From an uncultured Campylobacter sp. (GTDB lineage: Bacteria; Campylobacterota; Campylobacteria; Campylobacterales; Campylobacteraceae): 6,838 nucleotides of DNA. The position numbers were made by a program, and so were the translations under genes. Shown here one piece after another: positions 6,713 to 6,838 of this stretch; the stretch's first letter is position 1, and each line of letters starts with the position of its first letter. A model generated the notes under the pieces. It ran no database searches. It had not been told where the DNA came from and saw only the letters and a program-made list of their open reading frames with translations. The stretch covers positions 1 through 6,838 of the forward strand of contig NZ_CALHHT010000241.1 in assembly GCF_938031315.1 (NCBI RefSeq), read 5' to 3'.

Positions 6713-6838
6713 TCAAACGAGCCTTTGTTTTTTGAAATACTCGCGCGGAGCCTTGCAAAGCGGACAGGCGCCAGGAGCTTTCTTTCCGCGATGAACATGC
6801 CCACAGACCTCACACACCCAAACTTCCTCGTCAAAACT
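6713..6838 (-). CDS. Rubrerythrin, C-terminal rubredoxin-like domain (partial)
   Basis: Only the last 41 residues and the stop are inside the window; the start lies beyond the right edge. The fragment WVCEVCGHVHRGKKAPGACP followed by LCKAPREYF has the two CxxC pairs (residues 9/12 and 25/28 of the fragment) that bind one iron in the rubredoxin-like tail of rubrerythrin. Rubrerythrin is a cytoplasmic non-haem iron peroxidase that reduces hydrogen peroxide and protects microaerophiles and anaerobes. In the full protein a di-iron four-helix domain would precede this tail. Campylobacter versions often also carry an N-terminal desulforedoxin domain (rrc), so whether this gene is rbr or rrc type cannot be seen here. 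The stop is TGA at 6713-6715. A free rubredoxin is less likely because the segment ends soon after the second CxxC in rubrerythrin style. Confidence 0.85.
   Translation of the reverse strand, partial: SFDEEVWVCEVCGHVHRGKKAPGACPLCKAPREYFKKQRLV

Overview
The window looks like chromosomal DNA from a Campylobacter-type epsilonproteobacterium, probably one of the more GC-rich species rather than C. jejuni; the species cannot be fixed from this sequence alone. The evidence is a XerH-type single tyrosine recombinase, a malate dehydrogenase and a MltG with Campylobacterota-like variants of the family motifs, a rubrerythrin tail of the Campylobacter type, very frequent AAATTTT/AAAATTT words, and GC-rich genes separated by strongly AT-rich spacers.

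Left part (54-1997, minus strand): mltG (septum-site peptidoglycan lytic transglycosylase) lies upstream of mdh (malate dehydrogenase). A 111-base spacer between them holds a terminator-like hairpin, a run of seven C (read on the minus strand) and a candidate -10 box for mdh, so mdh probably has its own promoter. A short AT-rich divergent region (1998-2126) carries -10-like boxes on both strands. It separates mltG from the rightward genes.

Middle part (2127-5773, plus strand): a large AsmA/YhdP-like envelope protein and xerH overlap by four bases (ATGA) and form a translationally coupled pair. One gene concerns the envelope and the other chromosome dimer resolution, so the pairing is not an obvious pathway unit. 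A hairpin followed by T5 sits in the leader just before the AsmA-like gene.

Right part (5774-6838): a likely terminator follows xerH. About 0.9 kb without a convincing gene comes next, then the 3' end of a rubrerythrin gene enters from the right on the minus strand (stop at 6713). The gene-poor stretch has a nested inverted repeat (6020-6073), a dense series of four adjacent stem-loops (6474-6607), a loose 42-base tandem duplication, and a coding-like open frame without a start codon. The stem-loop series is the best candidate for something undescribed. The rest reads like AT-rich spacer or decayed sequence. No mobile element, CRISPR array, tRNA or rRNA was found.
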